A DNA stretch of 64,000 bases, taken from contig CM043702.1 in assembly GCA_023935145.1 (NCBI GenBank), positions 109,186,588 to 109,250,587 on the forward strand, written 5' to 3'. The position numbers and the translations under genes were made by a program. This stretch comes from Bretschneidera sinensis. Lineage: Eukaryota > Streptophyta > Magnoliopsida > Brassicales > Akaniaceae. Below, in pieces: positions 34,719-46,870 of this stretch. Each line of letters begins with the position of its first letter. Position 1 is the stretch's first letter. Below the pieces are notes generated by a model that saw nothing but the letters and a program-made list of their open reading frames with translations, did no database searches and had not been told where the DNA came from.

Positions 34719-36065
34719 TGATGAGAATCATAAAATGCATCTTAATAGCACTTATTTGTTAGCATTGTAGGGTTGATCTAGGGTTGAATTACACATTATA
34801 CCTTAACAATTCTAAAGTGTCATTCTTAGATCATTGATCTATTTCGGTGCATTTTCAGGTGTTTTGGGTTCAAAAGAGATGGAAAAGCTATTGTTTCTTA
34901 AAGCATGATGATTCGAGGCATACTACAGTGAAGGCATGATTGCGGAAGTACAAAATGAAGAGAATCAAGGCTGTGCACCGTGGCCTAGACCAGCTGAGCC
35001 ACGGCCTCTAGAAGCATTCAAAAGTTGAGCTCACCACCTTGGGCCGCGGCCTGGACCAGCTGAGCTGTAGCCTGGAAAGGTTAGGCCGTGGCCTCCAGAA
35101 ACTTGAAGAAAACCAGTCAAAAGGTGGTGCCGCAGCCTGGACTAGTGTGCGCCGCGGCGCAAGCGCGATGCCCTGTTTCCTAATTAGGGTTTTAATGATA
35201 GTTTAGACCCAAAAATACCTTTGAACCTTTTGTATTATAAATAGATCATTTAGGGTTTGATAAAGGAAAGCTGGGGAAAACTAAAGAAAGTGATGACATT
35301 CTTCTCCATTATAGTGTTCAAGCATGAGCCCCATGGCCAACTAATCTCCAAGCAAGGCAGAGGGATGAATCCCTAGGTGTAGTTGTTCTTATTTCCATTC
35401 TTGGTTCAGTTGTAAGGATTTATTGTTAAACATTTTTATGATTTACTCTTTGATTAAACAAGAAGAATTTAGGTTCATGTGACAGCTGCAATTTATGTTC
35501 TTTTTCTCTAAGAATTTCTTTTAATCCGGTGATTGCATCCTTCTCCTCCATAGAAGTTTAGTCAAGCTCTTCTTATATCAAGTTGTTTGGATGTGATTGA
35601 TTCCGGTAGATTTATCTTTTAGGTTTGTCCATTACTACGATATTGTTATTGAAATATATTGTCGTTTCTTGATAAATCTATAAGATAGGTCATGTGTGCT
35701 TGAATCGAAATCAATGAGTGATTTGTAGCAATTACATTAGAGTGTTAATGTGCTGTGATTGAATATTTACCTATTGCTTGTTTGGGATGTGAAACTAGCA
35801 ATCGAGATAAAAACAATTGAATCAAGATTGGAATAAGGCAACGAACTTAGGAAGGATTTCTGGAACCTTGTTATTTCCCTATTATATTCTTCATTATATT
35901 TACACAACTCCTTCACATTATTTCATTATCAAAACTCATATTCTTTCATTTAAATTTTATTGTTCGTGTTAAGGTTTACAGTTTCCCTTGTAGATCATTT
36001 TTCCCTATGGAATCGACACCCCAAAGCTGTGCTATAACTACCGCGCTATTTTTTAGGCATAAGCA
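34719..36065 (+). repeat. Solo LTR 2 inserted in element A gag
   Basis: 1,347 bp, TGATGAGAATCATAAAATG ... GGCATAAGCA, flanked by AGCCT/AGCCC (imperfect duplication). It has no RTCCCACATCG element; TATAAATAG occurs near 35236. The GC-rich part (34975-35168) repeats a ggccgcggcc/ggccgtggcc motif. Confidence 0.8.
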
Positions 36066-36471
36066 AGCCCCTTATCATGCTCACAATCAATACCCTCCCA
36101 GATTTCCTCCACCAATTCCAAGTCATGGTTGTTCAGCCCATCCAGCACCATCACTTGTTTACCAAGCTCCCAGTCAAGCGCCAACGCTAGTTTCATAGTC
36201 TCTAGAGGATGCCCTAGAGGAGTTCATGAAGATGACCAACTAATCCATCAGCAAAGTGAGGAGCGCAACAATAGTAAACACCCAAGCGATTACCAAGCTA
36301 GAGAGTCAAATGGATCAAATCGCAAGTCACTTGGGTGAAAGAGAGAAGGGAAAGTTCCCTAGTCAGCCCGTACCTAACCCAAAGGGACAGTTTATAGTTA
36401 GAAATTCATCAACTCCTACACACGAAAAAGAACAAGTGCAATCGATTGTCACATTAAGGTCTGGGAGATAA
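36066..36471 (+). pseudogene. Element A gag, C-terminal part
   Basis: Pro/Gln-rich segment, then ALEEFMKMTN, TQAITKLESQMDQIASHL, GEREKGKFPSQPVPNPKGQF and IVTLRSGR, a well-known C-terminal gag stretch of Athila elements. Stops near 36198 and at 36469 split it. Confidence 0.75.
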
Positions 36472-37404
36472 GTGGACAATCGAGTGGAAGAGAACCCTGC
36501 TATGCAGTAAGGGCAAGAAAGGTGTAATAAAGAGAAAAAAGATTATGAGCCGTCGATTGTCACACTTACTGTTAAAGATCCTCCTAGGTTGTTTGTACCT
36601 AAAGCACCTTACCCTGGGAGATTACAAGCGCCCAAGAAAGGAGGGAAGTATGAGGACATTCTGGAGGTGATCAAGCAAGTCCAAATCAATATCCCATTTT
36701 TGGACACCATCCATCAAGTGTCGTTATATGCCAAGTTTTCAAAGGACTTGATCATTATCAAGAGGAGGACAAATTTCCTGAAGAAGGCGTTTTTGACCGA
36801 GCAAGTTAGCTCAATCATTTAGTACAAGCTACTTATCAAGTATAAGGACTCGGGGTGTCCTACTATCTCTTGCACGATAGGAGTCAGCCTGATAAAGAGG
36901 GCTCTTTTAGATCTAGGAGCAAGTGTGAATCTTCTGCCCTACTCAGTCTATTTGCAGTTGGGGTTAGGAGAACTGAAGCCCACATCCACGACGCTTCAAT
37001 TGGCTGACAGGTCAGTGAAAATACCACGGGGAGTAGTTGAGGACGTTTTGATAAAGGTAGATAAATTTAATTTCCCCATGGATTTTATTGTGCTTGACAC
37101 AAAACCGGTTCAGAATGTAGGGATTTAGATACCGATTATTCTAAGCTGACCATTCTTAGCCACAGCTAATGCCCTGATAAATTATAGGACAGAGGTGATG
37201 AAGATTTCCTTTGAAAATATGATAGTGGAGCTGAATATCTTTGATATCAGTAAGCAACCACTAGAACATGATGAAGTGAGAAATGTATGCTTGATAGAAG
37301 AGATTCTTGAGGAGACTGTGGATGAATCAAGCATTGAGGACCCCCTAGAGGCATGCTTTGCTCAGTTTGGAGATGATTTGGATTTGGATAAGTTACTTGA
37401 GTAA
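36472..37404 (+). pseudogene. Element A protease region
   Basis: Broken frames. 36589-36822 gives FVPKAPYPGRLQAPKKGGKY and INIPFLDTIHQVSLYAKFSK, the spacer that precedes Athila protease. 36860-37128 holds the aspartic-protease site LLDLGASVNLLP followed by GELKPTSTTLQLADRS; DLGAS is normal for this lineage. 37195-37404 continues the linker with acidic residues. Stops at about 36820 and 37126 divide it. Confidence 0.75.
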
Positions 37405-37736
37405 GAAAATTCATTTTGGATTCTGCACCTCGAGAAAGTAATGTGACGAAAGAGGCTGCAACACCTGAGCCCCCCAAGAAGGAACTTAAGCCTTTACTGG
37501 ACAATCTTAAGTATAAGTTCCTAGGTCCAGCAGATTCATTGCCTGTGATTATAGCTTCAGATGTGGTTGAGGCTCAATAGAAGAAATTATTTGATGTTTT
37601 AAGAGAGCACAAGGAAGTTATTGGTTGGACTATTGAGGATATCAAGAGAATCAGCCCCTCGGTGGTGATGCACAAGATATATTTGGAGGAGAATGCTAAG
37701 CCATCGAGGGAGCCATAAAGAAGACTCAACCCAGCT

Positions 37737-38759
37737 ATGCAAGATGTTGTGAGGACTGAAGTGATTAAGCTGTTGGATGCAGGGATCATTTATCCAATCT
37801 CTGATAGCAAGTGGGTGAGCCCGATTCATGTCGTGCTCAAGCGAGCTGGATTGACAGTAGTGAAGAATAAGGACAATGAGTTAGTGTCAACTCGTGTTCA
37901 GTCGGGATGGAGAATGTGTTTAGACTACCATAAGCTAAATGCTGCCAAAAGGAATGATCATTTTTCACTCCCATTTATTGATCAGATGGTGGAGCGCTTG
38001 GCTGGGCACAATTACTATTGCTTCTTGGATGGTTATTTTGGATATAACCAGGTCCCTGTGGACCCCGAAGATCAGGAGAAGATGAAGTTTACCTGTCATT
38101 TTGGGACATTCACCTACCATCGCATGCTCTTTGGGTTATGCAATGCACCCGCTACTTTTCAACGGTGCATGGTCAGCGTATTCTCTGACATGGTAGAGCG
38201 GTTCTTAGAGATTTTCGTGGATGACTTCTCTATCTTCGGTTCATCATTTGAGAAGTGTCTGCACCATCTCACTTTGGTTTTAGTGCGATGCAAGGAGATA
38301 AACCTGGTGCTTAATTGGGAGAAGTACCATTTTATAGTCAAGCAAGGTATTCTGCTGGGGCATGTAGTATCTCATCGGGGGATTGAGGTTAACAAAGTGA
38401 AGGTGGACCTGATTTCCAATCTTCCAGCCCCACGTATGGTGAAGGAGGTTCGATCTTTTCTAGGCCATGCAGGATTCTACAGGCGATTTATCCAGAATTT
38501 CAACAAGATCGCTAGGCCCTTGTGCAAGTTATTGCTGAAGGATGCCCCATTTGTATTTGATGAAGATTGTAAGAAAGGATTTGGGGATCTGAAGAAGATT
38601 CTGAAGTCCATACCCATTATTCAGCCGCCCAACTGGGGTGTTCCTTTTAAGATTATGTGTGACGCATCAGACTATACTGTTGGAGTAGTTTTGGGGCAAC
38701 ACGTTGATAAACTTCCCCATGTTATCTATTATGCAAGCAGAACTCTAAACGACGCATAA
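37737..38759 (+). pseudogene. Element A reverse transcriptase
   Basis: 340-residue open frame covering almost the whole gypsy RT. RLN..MQDVVRTEVIKLLDAGIIYPI precedes it, with WRMCLDYHKLN, PFIDQMVERLAGH, FGLCNAPATFQRCM and the catalytic FVDDFSIFG. The connection to RNase H follows (FYRRFIQNFNKIARPLC) and the first RNase H residues (MCDASDYTVGVVLGQ). The motif residues are intact although the surrounding polyprotein is broken: an upstream stop is at about 37716 and the downstream stop at 38757-38759. Confidence 0.9.
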
Positions 38760-39188
38760 CTCAATTACTCTACCACTGAGAAGAAGTTGCTAGCAATCGT
38801 TTTTGCATTAGACAAGTTCAGATCCTACTTGTTAGGATCAAAAGTGATTATCTACTCGGATCATGTAGCATTGAAGTATCTTTTCTCCAAAAATAGTGCT
38901 AAATCTCATCTTATCCGATGGATCTTGTTACTTCAAGAGTTCGATATAGAGATTCAGGATAAGAAAGGTTCTGAAATTGTGATGGCGGACCATTTGTCTA
39001 GGTTGATAGTGGATTTCACTGAATCTGCCATTCCTATTTCTGAGACCTTTCCTGATGAGCAATTGATGCACAATCTCGCACCATGGTTTGGCGACATAGT
39101 GAACTATCTTGTCACCGGTCAAATGCCTTTACATTGGGGGCGACAAGATAAATTAAAATTTTTGGCCATGGTAAAACATTTTTTCTAG
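38760..39188 (+). pseudogene. Element A RNase H remainder
   Basis: Continues after a stop: YSTTEKKLLAIVFALDKFRSYLLGSKV, YSDHVALKYLF and SEIVMADHLSRL. These are the gypsy RNase H E and D motifs and the C-terminal DHLSRL. Same phase as RT across the stop at 38757, so one nonsense change separates them. Confidence 0.8.
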
Positions 39189-40364
39189 GATGATCCTTAC
39201 CTGTTCAAGTATTGTCCCGATCAGATCATCAAAAGGTGTATTCTTGAGCATGACCAATCTAATGTCATCGCCTTTTGTCATGATCATGCTTGTGGAGGCC
39301 ATTTCAGTGCTAAGAAGACCACTATGAAGATTTTGCGGTTTGGATTCTATTGGCCTTCCCTGTTCCGAAACTCTCATACCTACTATGTATCTTGTGAGCG
39401 TTGCTAAAAGCTAAGAAGTCTTTTTAGAAGGAATATGATGCCCCTCAACCCCAGATTTTTTACGTGTGGGGCATTGATTTTATGGGACCCTTCCCAAACT
39501 CCTTTGGCTACTTGTACATTCTGATTGCTATGGATTATCTGTCCAAATGGGTGGAGGCCGTTGCATGCAAGACCAATGACCACAGAGTTGTGGTCCAGTT
39601 TTTAAAGGACACTATCTTTGCTCATTTTGGTACACCTTGAGCAATCATAAGTGATGGAGGTAAGCACTTTTGCAACTAGATTTTTGAGCAATTGATGAAG
39701 AAGTATTGCATCACACATAAGGTTGCCACCCCGTATCACCCACAGACGAGTGGACAAGTGGAAACTTTTAATCGTGAGATCAAGCACATTTTGGAGAAAA
39801 CTGTGAACCCTAGTAGAAAGAATTGGTCTATGCGATTGACTGATGCACTGTGGGCATATCAGACAGCCTTCAAGATGCCAATTGGCATGTCTCCCTATCG
39901 TATTATGTACGAAAAAGCATGTCACCTTCCGGTAGAATTAGAGCATCGAGTGTATTGACCTATCAAGCAGCTGAACTTCAATCTTTCAAGGACTGGCTCA
40001 CAAAGGAAGCTCCAACTCAATGAATTAGAGGAGCTGCAGAATGATGCATATGATTGTGTTTGGTCGTACAAGGCACAAATGAAGAAGACTCATGACCAGA
40101 ACATTTTGAGACGAGCTTTTGAGCTTGGTCAAAAAGTTCTTCTTTACAATTCACGCCTATATCTTTTTCCAAGCAAGCTCAAATCTTAATGGACAAGCCC
40201 ATTTATTATTCGGTCGGTTTTTCCTCATGGGGCCATCAAGATTGAGGATCCAAATAATGGTAAAACATTCAATGTGAATGGACAGAGACTAAAACCATTC
40301 TTGGAGTTGCGGAGTCCGGACATTGAGACGATATTGTTAGAGGATCCTAGTTACTCAGATTGAG
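39189..40364 (+). pseudogene. Element A integrase
   Basis: The N-terminal zinc-binding region (HDHACGGHFSAKKTTMKILR ... CERC) is followed by the DDE core: [25 protein letters not shown], then [17 protein letters not shown] in the open segment 39692-39958. Stops (for example 39187, 39406, 39640, 39679, 39956) break it repeatedly. The C-terminal tail has GLRPFLE-like and SLVEDFKLSTHGRNPTAYPF strings. The latter also occurs in element D (62640-62700), linking the two families. Confidence 0.8.
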
Positions 40365-41579
40365 TGTTATCTACGATGGAGAGTCTGGTTGAAGACTTTA
40401 AACTTAGCACTCATGGGAGGAACCCCACAGCATATCCTTTTTGTTTTTTTTTTATTTTATATATTTATTGTTATTGTTTATTTCTAGTGTTTCTTTTGTT
40501 TTCCAATCTTTATTTTTCAAGGACAAAGCGTACTTTAGTTCAAGTTTGGGAGTATGCTATGAGCCATACCAGTCCAGCTAGTTCTCCATCTCCCAGGTCA
40601 ACTCTTTCTATAATATTCACACATCGAGGACAATGTATAATTTAAGTTTGGGGGTATGGGAGACACATTACACACACTTTGTCCTGATTTGTTGTTTTTT
40701 TTCTTCAATTTAAAGTAAAGATAAATGCATCTCATGTTATTTTGAAATCTTGGTTGATCTAAACAAATTCTGTGGTGTGATGTCATTGGTGAGCTTAAAA
40801 TTTTGAACACATGATCTGATGATAAAGTTTTAAAATTTAGTTACTTACTTTAGGCATTTGAGAATTCACATGTTTGATCTAATATGACACGAGCACATAA
40901 TTGTGTGAGGTATGACATGTGATTTTAATGTGTATGTGTCCATGACTTAGCTAAATGGATAACTTGTTGGATAAACACTTTGGCATAGAAAAGTATATAC
41001 ATACATACACACACACACATTTATAATGATCATCAATAAAATTTTCACTTAGTAACTAGACCTCTTGCCTCAGTAAGCAGTGAGTGTTCACGTCAAAAGG
41101 TGGGAATTTTATTCATAACTATCATTAAGAAGCTTTCCGTTGAGTAACTGGACCTCTTGCTTCAGTAATTAGTGAGTGTTCATGTCAAAAGGTGGGAAGT
41201 TTGCTTGGTAGTAGTAAGGCCAGTTTAGTTTCGTAGCCTTTTTGACTCGAGTTAGTAAGTCATTAAGGGCGTCTTTACACCTAATGCCCTAACACCATCT
41301 AGTTTGGGAGTCATTGACTCAACACTCGCTACATAGGTTAATTAGAAAGCTTAAGGGAACTAAACATAGAAGAGCCTTATAATTTAAAAAAAAAAAAAAA
41401 AAGGAGAAGAAAACAAACTATGCTATTTTTGTTCATTCTGATGGGAAATTCGGTGAATCTTGAGATATGGAGACATTACACATTGGAGTTATTTGGAAAC
41501 TTCATTTTTATATGCTAATACACTTTACACGGAGTCAGACTTGTGATGTCTTAGCCTGCCTTTTTTAAGTAATTAGACT
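40365..41579 (+). other. Element A 3' noncoding region
   Basis: No recognisable ORF. It holds a T-rich run, a (CA)n stretch at 40996-41021, a duplicated ~70-bp block (41041-41110 and 41133-41210), a conserved stretch around 41250-41320 shared with element D, and a run of about 18 A (41385-41402). Copia element B begins at 41580. Confidence 0.6.
41041..41210 (+). repeat. Duplicated conserved block in element A 3' region
   Basis: Two diverged copies of agtaactggacctcttgc / cagtaagcagtgagtg / ttcacgtcaaaaggtggga, spaced about 95 bp. The same pair is present in element D on the minus strand (61838-61900, 61920-61990). Confidence 0.75.
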
Positions 41580-42732
41580 TGTAGACTGAGGTTTCAATCC
41601 AAGAGGGCGGTGAATTGGGTTTTTAAAACTTTTGATAATTAAACACAAGTTTATAAAAACAGATAAACCCGCAAGCATGTAAACAAATAATGTGTTGTAA
41701 GCAAAAAAGTTTAAGGAATAGAGGATGCAAACTCAGTTTATAATGGTTCGGCAATATCGAATTCGTTCCAACCCTACGTCCACTCTCTTCAAGGAACCTC
41801 CTTGAAGTAATCCACTAAGAAACTTAGTCGTGTAACTTCACGGGTGTTGTACAAACCTTACAATCAATCTCTTCCTCTCGGAAGTAAAATCCCTTCCTCT
41901 CGGAAGCAAAATCCCTTCCTTTTGGAAGCTAATCTCATTAATATTGTAAAGTAAATGGTAGAGAGACAACAATGAAAGCTTATACAACAGAATAATATCT
42001 CTCTTTCAAGGTAAAGCTTGAAGAATGGCCCAACAATAAATATTTCAAAGCTTTTGTGTATTAATGAGTACAAACTTGATTGAATGTGTACTCTCCTCTT
42101 GTAAAATGCTCAATAGAGTGGGTTTATATAGCCTTGATGGAATATGGCCGCTTTTGTACTGATCTGGTAGGTTTTGGTGCAATTTGTGCTGAAATCTCGC
42201 GTCTCAACAGTCATATTTTTTTAACTACCAGTCGACTGGGTCAAGTTAAAAATCCAATTTTTAAGGTTATTGAAGGTACCAGTTGACTGGGTGGTTCTTA
42301 CAAGTCAACTGGGGATAGTCTATCCAATATACCAGTCGATTGATATGAAGCACCCAGTCGACTGGGGACACACTGTCCCATATACCAGTCTTCTGGTATA
42401 AGTACCCAGTCGACTGGGTTGCTTATCAACCCAGTTTTCATGTTTTAAAATGTTTTTAACTTAAAAACGTTTGATTGAAAATTTCTATTAAAATTATTTT
42501 TCAAAAGGAACCATAAGACAAGTTTTTTACCTGAACAAGTGAGATTTACAAATTGTTTTAATACCTTGTTCCTATACTAGATCTTCTATCTTGACTTGTT
42601 GTTTGATTCGGGTTGAGTTCTTACACCTTGATCCTTGGCTGAATGCTTTTATCGCTTAATACACTTAGATAATACTGTTAGTATTATAAGAGTTATGTTT
42701 TGTTATCATTAAAATATACATGAGGGTCAACA
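41580..42732 (-). repeat. Element B 3' LTR
   Basis: 1,153 bp. On the minus strand it begins TGTTGACCCTCATG and ends CCTCAGTCTACA. Includes seven copies of a ccagtcgactgg-like palindrome (42228-42417). Matches 50550-51684 with indels. Confidence 0.9.
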
Positions 42733-43413
42733 ATCTCCCCATTTTTGATGATGACAAAACTGATGAGAGAAAACAGTTTTTAGAAACTAAGTGTTGGATT
42801 TTTTAAGAAAATCGGGCAGACTTTCCTCTGTTTTTTGAATAAAACCAACCTGTAAAACGATAAAGAATAGTTTATATGCAACTCAACCAATCAACTCAAC
42901 ATATATAATCATATACCAAGTTCTTTGGAGCAATGCTCCCCCTAAATCTATGCACTATTTTGAGTTTACAATTAGTTTTCTCATTTTCTCATTTTTCTCT
43001 CATGTTTTGAAAATAGTAGAAAAGGGGGCAGTAAACTAAAAAATAACCTACATAGATACATAGACATGAAGAGAATTCATAAAAAAACTTGTGCACGAAA
43101 ATGTGGCATCATTCAGAGTTTGGAAACCTTCCCGGGAAGAACCGGAAGTCTCTATACATGCAGAAGTAGTTTAAAGCATTTATCCAAATATAAAGCAACA
43201 TAAAGCATGTAATCGTATTGTGAAAGTGTAAAACAAGTATATTAACCAAGTCTAAGTAGAAACCATAGTCATATTATCATCACTCTATACAGTACAGGCT
43301 TCGTAGAGCTGAAACAGAAGTATAAAATACAGTAAAATATGAAAATATGTCCGTGCTAAGAACAATGAAAAACTATATCAATATGTACATCAAAAGGAAG
43401 ATAGAAAAATGAC

Positions 43414-44678
43414 TCAAGGAGCAGAAGAGTCAGAGCCACCATGAGCGAGATCCGAAAGCTCAGTCAAAGAGCCCTCGGTATGCTCACATTGCAACGCAAA
43501 GTTATCCCGGAGAGAGTGGAGGTCGTGATGCATGGCGTCGACTATGGAGCTCAAATTCTGGAAGCCAAACTGCATGGTCAGCTGGAGACTCGTGATAGCC
43601 TGAAAGAGATTGCCATATCTAGCCTGACTAGCACTCGAGTCACCCATAGGAGGTACTTGGTCATCCGTATCCATAGCAGCAGCAGCAGCATCCGAACCCT
43701 CGTCCTTATCATCACTGCTCTCGTCCTCTCCTATCCGAATATGATTCCCTGCCTTAGAGTAGATGAAGCTGTCTCGGACTGTGCATCCCATCTTCTTCAG
43801 TGAGGAGATGTTGATGATGTCCTTGAGGCCGATGTCATGAGCCTTAGAGGTGGGGAGAGGCACCCGAAAGTGCTGGAGGATGAGCGTGATGAGCATCCCA
43901 TAGGGAAGGCATCCAGAATCACTCGCTTCGCCATTTATCATGTTGGTGAGCAGCAGAGGGTAGATATTGAAGTGGTGCCCAGTTTTAAGGCACCAAATCA
44001 ATACAATATCAATCTTAGATAGATAGCTCTGACTCTCGAGTCTCAGGTGGATGGTCTAACTCACAATAAGGTTGAACAATTTCGAGTCAAGGGGCATGTC
44101 ACTACATGTGTGAAATGTAGTGGGTCAAAACACATAGTTAGAATCACCCATAACTATCTGACATGCCTCCTCATTATCGAAATTGTCTGGCCATCTATGC
44201 AAACTCCAATGGATCCCTCCCACAGGGATCTTCAGGATACTCATCAAGAGGTCAGTGTTGACCTCGAACTCCACACCCATAACACTGGTTCTGAACCTCA
44301 GAGCCAATGGACTGGGTTTCACCAAGTTTGCATAGAACTAGTGAATCGGTCTCGGGTAAAATTTTCATGTATCTTGATCAGTGGAGTCAAGTTAATAGCA
44401 GTGAAGGTAGGTAATATATCAAAATTAGCATGAAGAATATATTCGAAGTCCACAAATCTACCCGTCATGATCTTCTTATGGCGGATAATGGATGTATACC
44501 TATCTTTCGCCATCGGGCTGGAGAACAGATAGTCGTCAAGCTCTGTTTTGGGCTTCTTGCTTGATGAGCTCGCCACACCCTTCCCTCGAGAATTCAGAGC
44601 TGTGGATTTGGTGGACCTTGGCCTACTAAGCACATGTGGTCCTCCAACGGTGGTTTTTATGCAGATTCGGTTGGACAT
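43414..44678 (-). pseudogene. Element B accessory 3' ORF (plant-transposon-protein type), frameshifted
   Basis: Three minus-strand frames (44319-44678, 44125-44325, 43414-44001) form one protein. The N-terminus (ATG 44678, aaaatgtcc context) is Lys/Ser-rich. A globular part follows with RFVDFEYIL, FYANLVKPSPLAL, SVMGVEFEV and GIHWSLHRW, then CLKTGHHFNIYPLLL and MLITLILQHFRVPLP. The tail is acidic with a poly-Ala stretch (SSDDKDEGSDAAAAA) and a possible coiled coil. It resembles the 'putative plant transposon protein' domain reported after pol in SIRE and Athila elements; function unknown (an env-like role has been proposed for the position). Frames shift near 44320 and 44060-44125. Confidence 0.65.
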
Positions 44679-44864
44679 TTTTGAAGAAAATCTTTTTGGG
44701 TAAAAAAAGGTTTTTGGTGAAAAAATGGGATTTCAACCATAGAAAGTTGAAATGGATGGTTTGGATGAGTAGATCGAGGTGTTTAGGAAGTGTTTTGAAG
44801 GTTTTTTTTTTATCAAAATGACGAAATTATTTAGAGAGAGAAAGCTTAGGGTTTTGAAAATGGC

Positions 44865-44902
44865 GTAAAAATCTAGAAAAAAAATGAAGAGACTATATAT
44901 AG
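44865..44902 (-). promoter_or_regulatory. Candidate internal promoter (TATA) for element B accessory ORF
   Basis: CTATATATAG (44893-44902) lies about 215 bp upstream of the accessory ATG and immediately downstream of the palindrome array (44913-45166). The following leader is CT-rich (CTTTCTCTCTC), as in plant 5' UTRs. Predicted start near 44865. This is inference from arrangement. Confidence 0.45.
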
Positions 44903-44912
44903 AATCGCGATA

Positions 44913-45166
44913 CCAGTCGACTAGGGTCAGGATATTAGTCGACTAGAGTCATTGCAGATTTGAAAAGTTTCTCATACCAGTCGACTAGGTCAGGGTACTA
45001 GTAGACTAGGTGAACTGGTAGATAGATACCAGTCGATTGGGTAGTTTATACCAGTCAACTGGGTGGTTAACAGATTTTCAAAAAATGGCTCCAAACAAGG
45101 TTTTTGATTACCAGAAGACTGGTATAGCCTTACCAGTCGATTGGGATAGACTTACCAGTCGACTGG
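44913..45166. repeat. Palindrome array upstream of element B accessory ORF
   Basis: Nine exact or near copies of ccagtcgactgg, a 12-bp perfect palindrome with core GTCGAC, most preceded by ta. The same motif is in both LTRs but not elsewhere in the internal region. Confidence 0.85.
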
Positions 45167-45373
45167 ACTCTTAAAAAAATTTCTAGTCTTGAGTTTTAGC
45201 GTGAAATTTTTTTATCTATGCCATCTTGAGTGAGGGAGTAATTAAATAAGGTTGAATACTCTTTCACTAGATGTCCAATATGCAAAATGATGAATGATGA
45301 AACAATCAAACATACAGTTTATCATAATCTAACAATCCCATTGACAGTCTTATTTTGTAAAAACTTGCTTCAC

Positions 45374-46792
45374 TTAGAGGTTTGTAAGAATGTCAGCTAT
45401 TTGATCTTCTGAAGGTATGAATTCTAGTCTTATATCACCTTTTTTAGCATGGTCTCTTAAGAAATGATGTCTAATTTCTATGTGTTTAGTTCTAGAGTGC
45501 TGAATAGGGTTCTTTGTTAGGTTGATAGCACTAGTATTATCACAATGTATTGGGATACTTTTAAAGTTCATACCATAGTCTTCTAGTTGTTGTTTCATCC
45601 ATAACACTTGGGCACAACAACTTCCAGCTGCTACATATTCCGCCTCGGCGGTTGATAGTGCAACGGAGTTTTGTTTCTTGGAAAACCAAGAGGTTAACAT
45701 TGCACCTAGGAATTGGCATGTTTAACTTATGCTTTTTCTATCTAACCTACATCCAGAAAAATCAGCATCTGAATATCCTACAAGCTCAAAAGATCAATCT
45801 CTAGAGTACCATAATCCTAGGGTTTGAGTTCCTTGTAGATATCTAAGGATCTTTTTTACTGCAACTACATGTGATTCCTTAGGATTAGCCTGAAATCTAG
45901 CACACATGCATACATTGAACATAATATCAGGTCTACTTGTAGTCAAATAAAGTAAAGCTCTTATCATGCTTCTATAGTATTTAGTATCTACACATTTACC
46001 TCTTTCATCAAGATCAAGTTTTGTAGATGTGCTCATAGGTGTACCAAGTGGCTTTGAGCTTTCCATCCTGAACCTCTTTAGTTGGTCCTTTGTGTATTTT
46101 GATTGATTGATGAAGATGCCTCATTTCAATTGTTTGATTTGAAGTCCAAGGAAGTAGGTAAGCTCTCCCATCATGATCATTTCAAATTCACCTTGCATAC
46201 ACTTGGCAAACTCTTGACATATAGATTCATTAGTAGCACCAAATATAATATCATCAACATATATTTAGACTAGTAGAGTGTCAATTATGTGAGTTTTTGT
46301 GAAGAAAGTTGTGTCTACTTTACCTCTTATAAAATTATTGTCAATTAAAAATTTACTTAGTCTTTCATACCATGCCCTTAGAGCTTGCTTCAACCCATAT
46401 AGAGCCTTAGAGAGCTTGTAGACATGATTTGGAAGACTAGGATTCTCAAATCCAAGAGGTTGCTCAACATAAACCTTTTCTTCTATAAAGCCATTTAAAA
46501 ATGCTCTTTTTACATCCATTTGAAATAGATTAAACTTATTAAAGCATGCAAAGGCTAGTAACATTCGAATTGCTTCTAATCTAGCTACAGGAGCATAGGT
46601 CTCATCAAAGTCTATTCCATCTTCTTGATTATATCCCTTAGCAACTAGTCTAGCCTTGTTTCTAGTCACTATTCCATTTTCATCCATCTTATTTCTAAAT
46701 ACCCATTTAGTTCCCATTATTGTATGATTCTTAGGTCTAGGAACTAGATTCCATACATTGTTTCTTTCAAATCGATTTATTTCTTCTTGCAT
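45374..46792 (-). pseudogene. Element B reverse transcriptase and RNase H
   Basis: 46265-46792 is the RVT_2 N-terminus ([58 protein letters not shown]). A single TAG separates it from the catalytic IYVDDIIFG just downstream. 45794-46066 continues with GTPMSTSTKLD and YLTTSRPDIMF. 45374-45700 is RNase H with SWFSKKQNSVALSTAEAEYV, HCDNTSAINLTKN and RSRTKHIEIRHHF-type motifs. The RT catalytic residues are intact; a few stops (46265 and near 45722-45780) inactivate it. Confidence 0.85.
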
Positions 46793-46870
46793 GGAAATTA
46801 TCCAATAATTATCCTTTTCGGCTTCAGTAAATGTCTTAGGTTCTGTTTGAGATAAATAAGCTACATAATT

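Noticed and set aside
40996..41021. CA microsatellite as a functional signal
   Set aside because: Simple repeat, common in noncoding DNA.
41385..41402. A-run as a retroposon tail
   Set aside because: It lies within element A's noncoding region with no target duplication or source gene nearby.
43441..43803. Plus-strand open frame of 120 codons
   Set aside because: It is the shadow of the minus-strand accessory ORF, without a recognisable domain.
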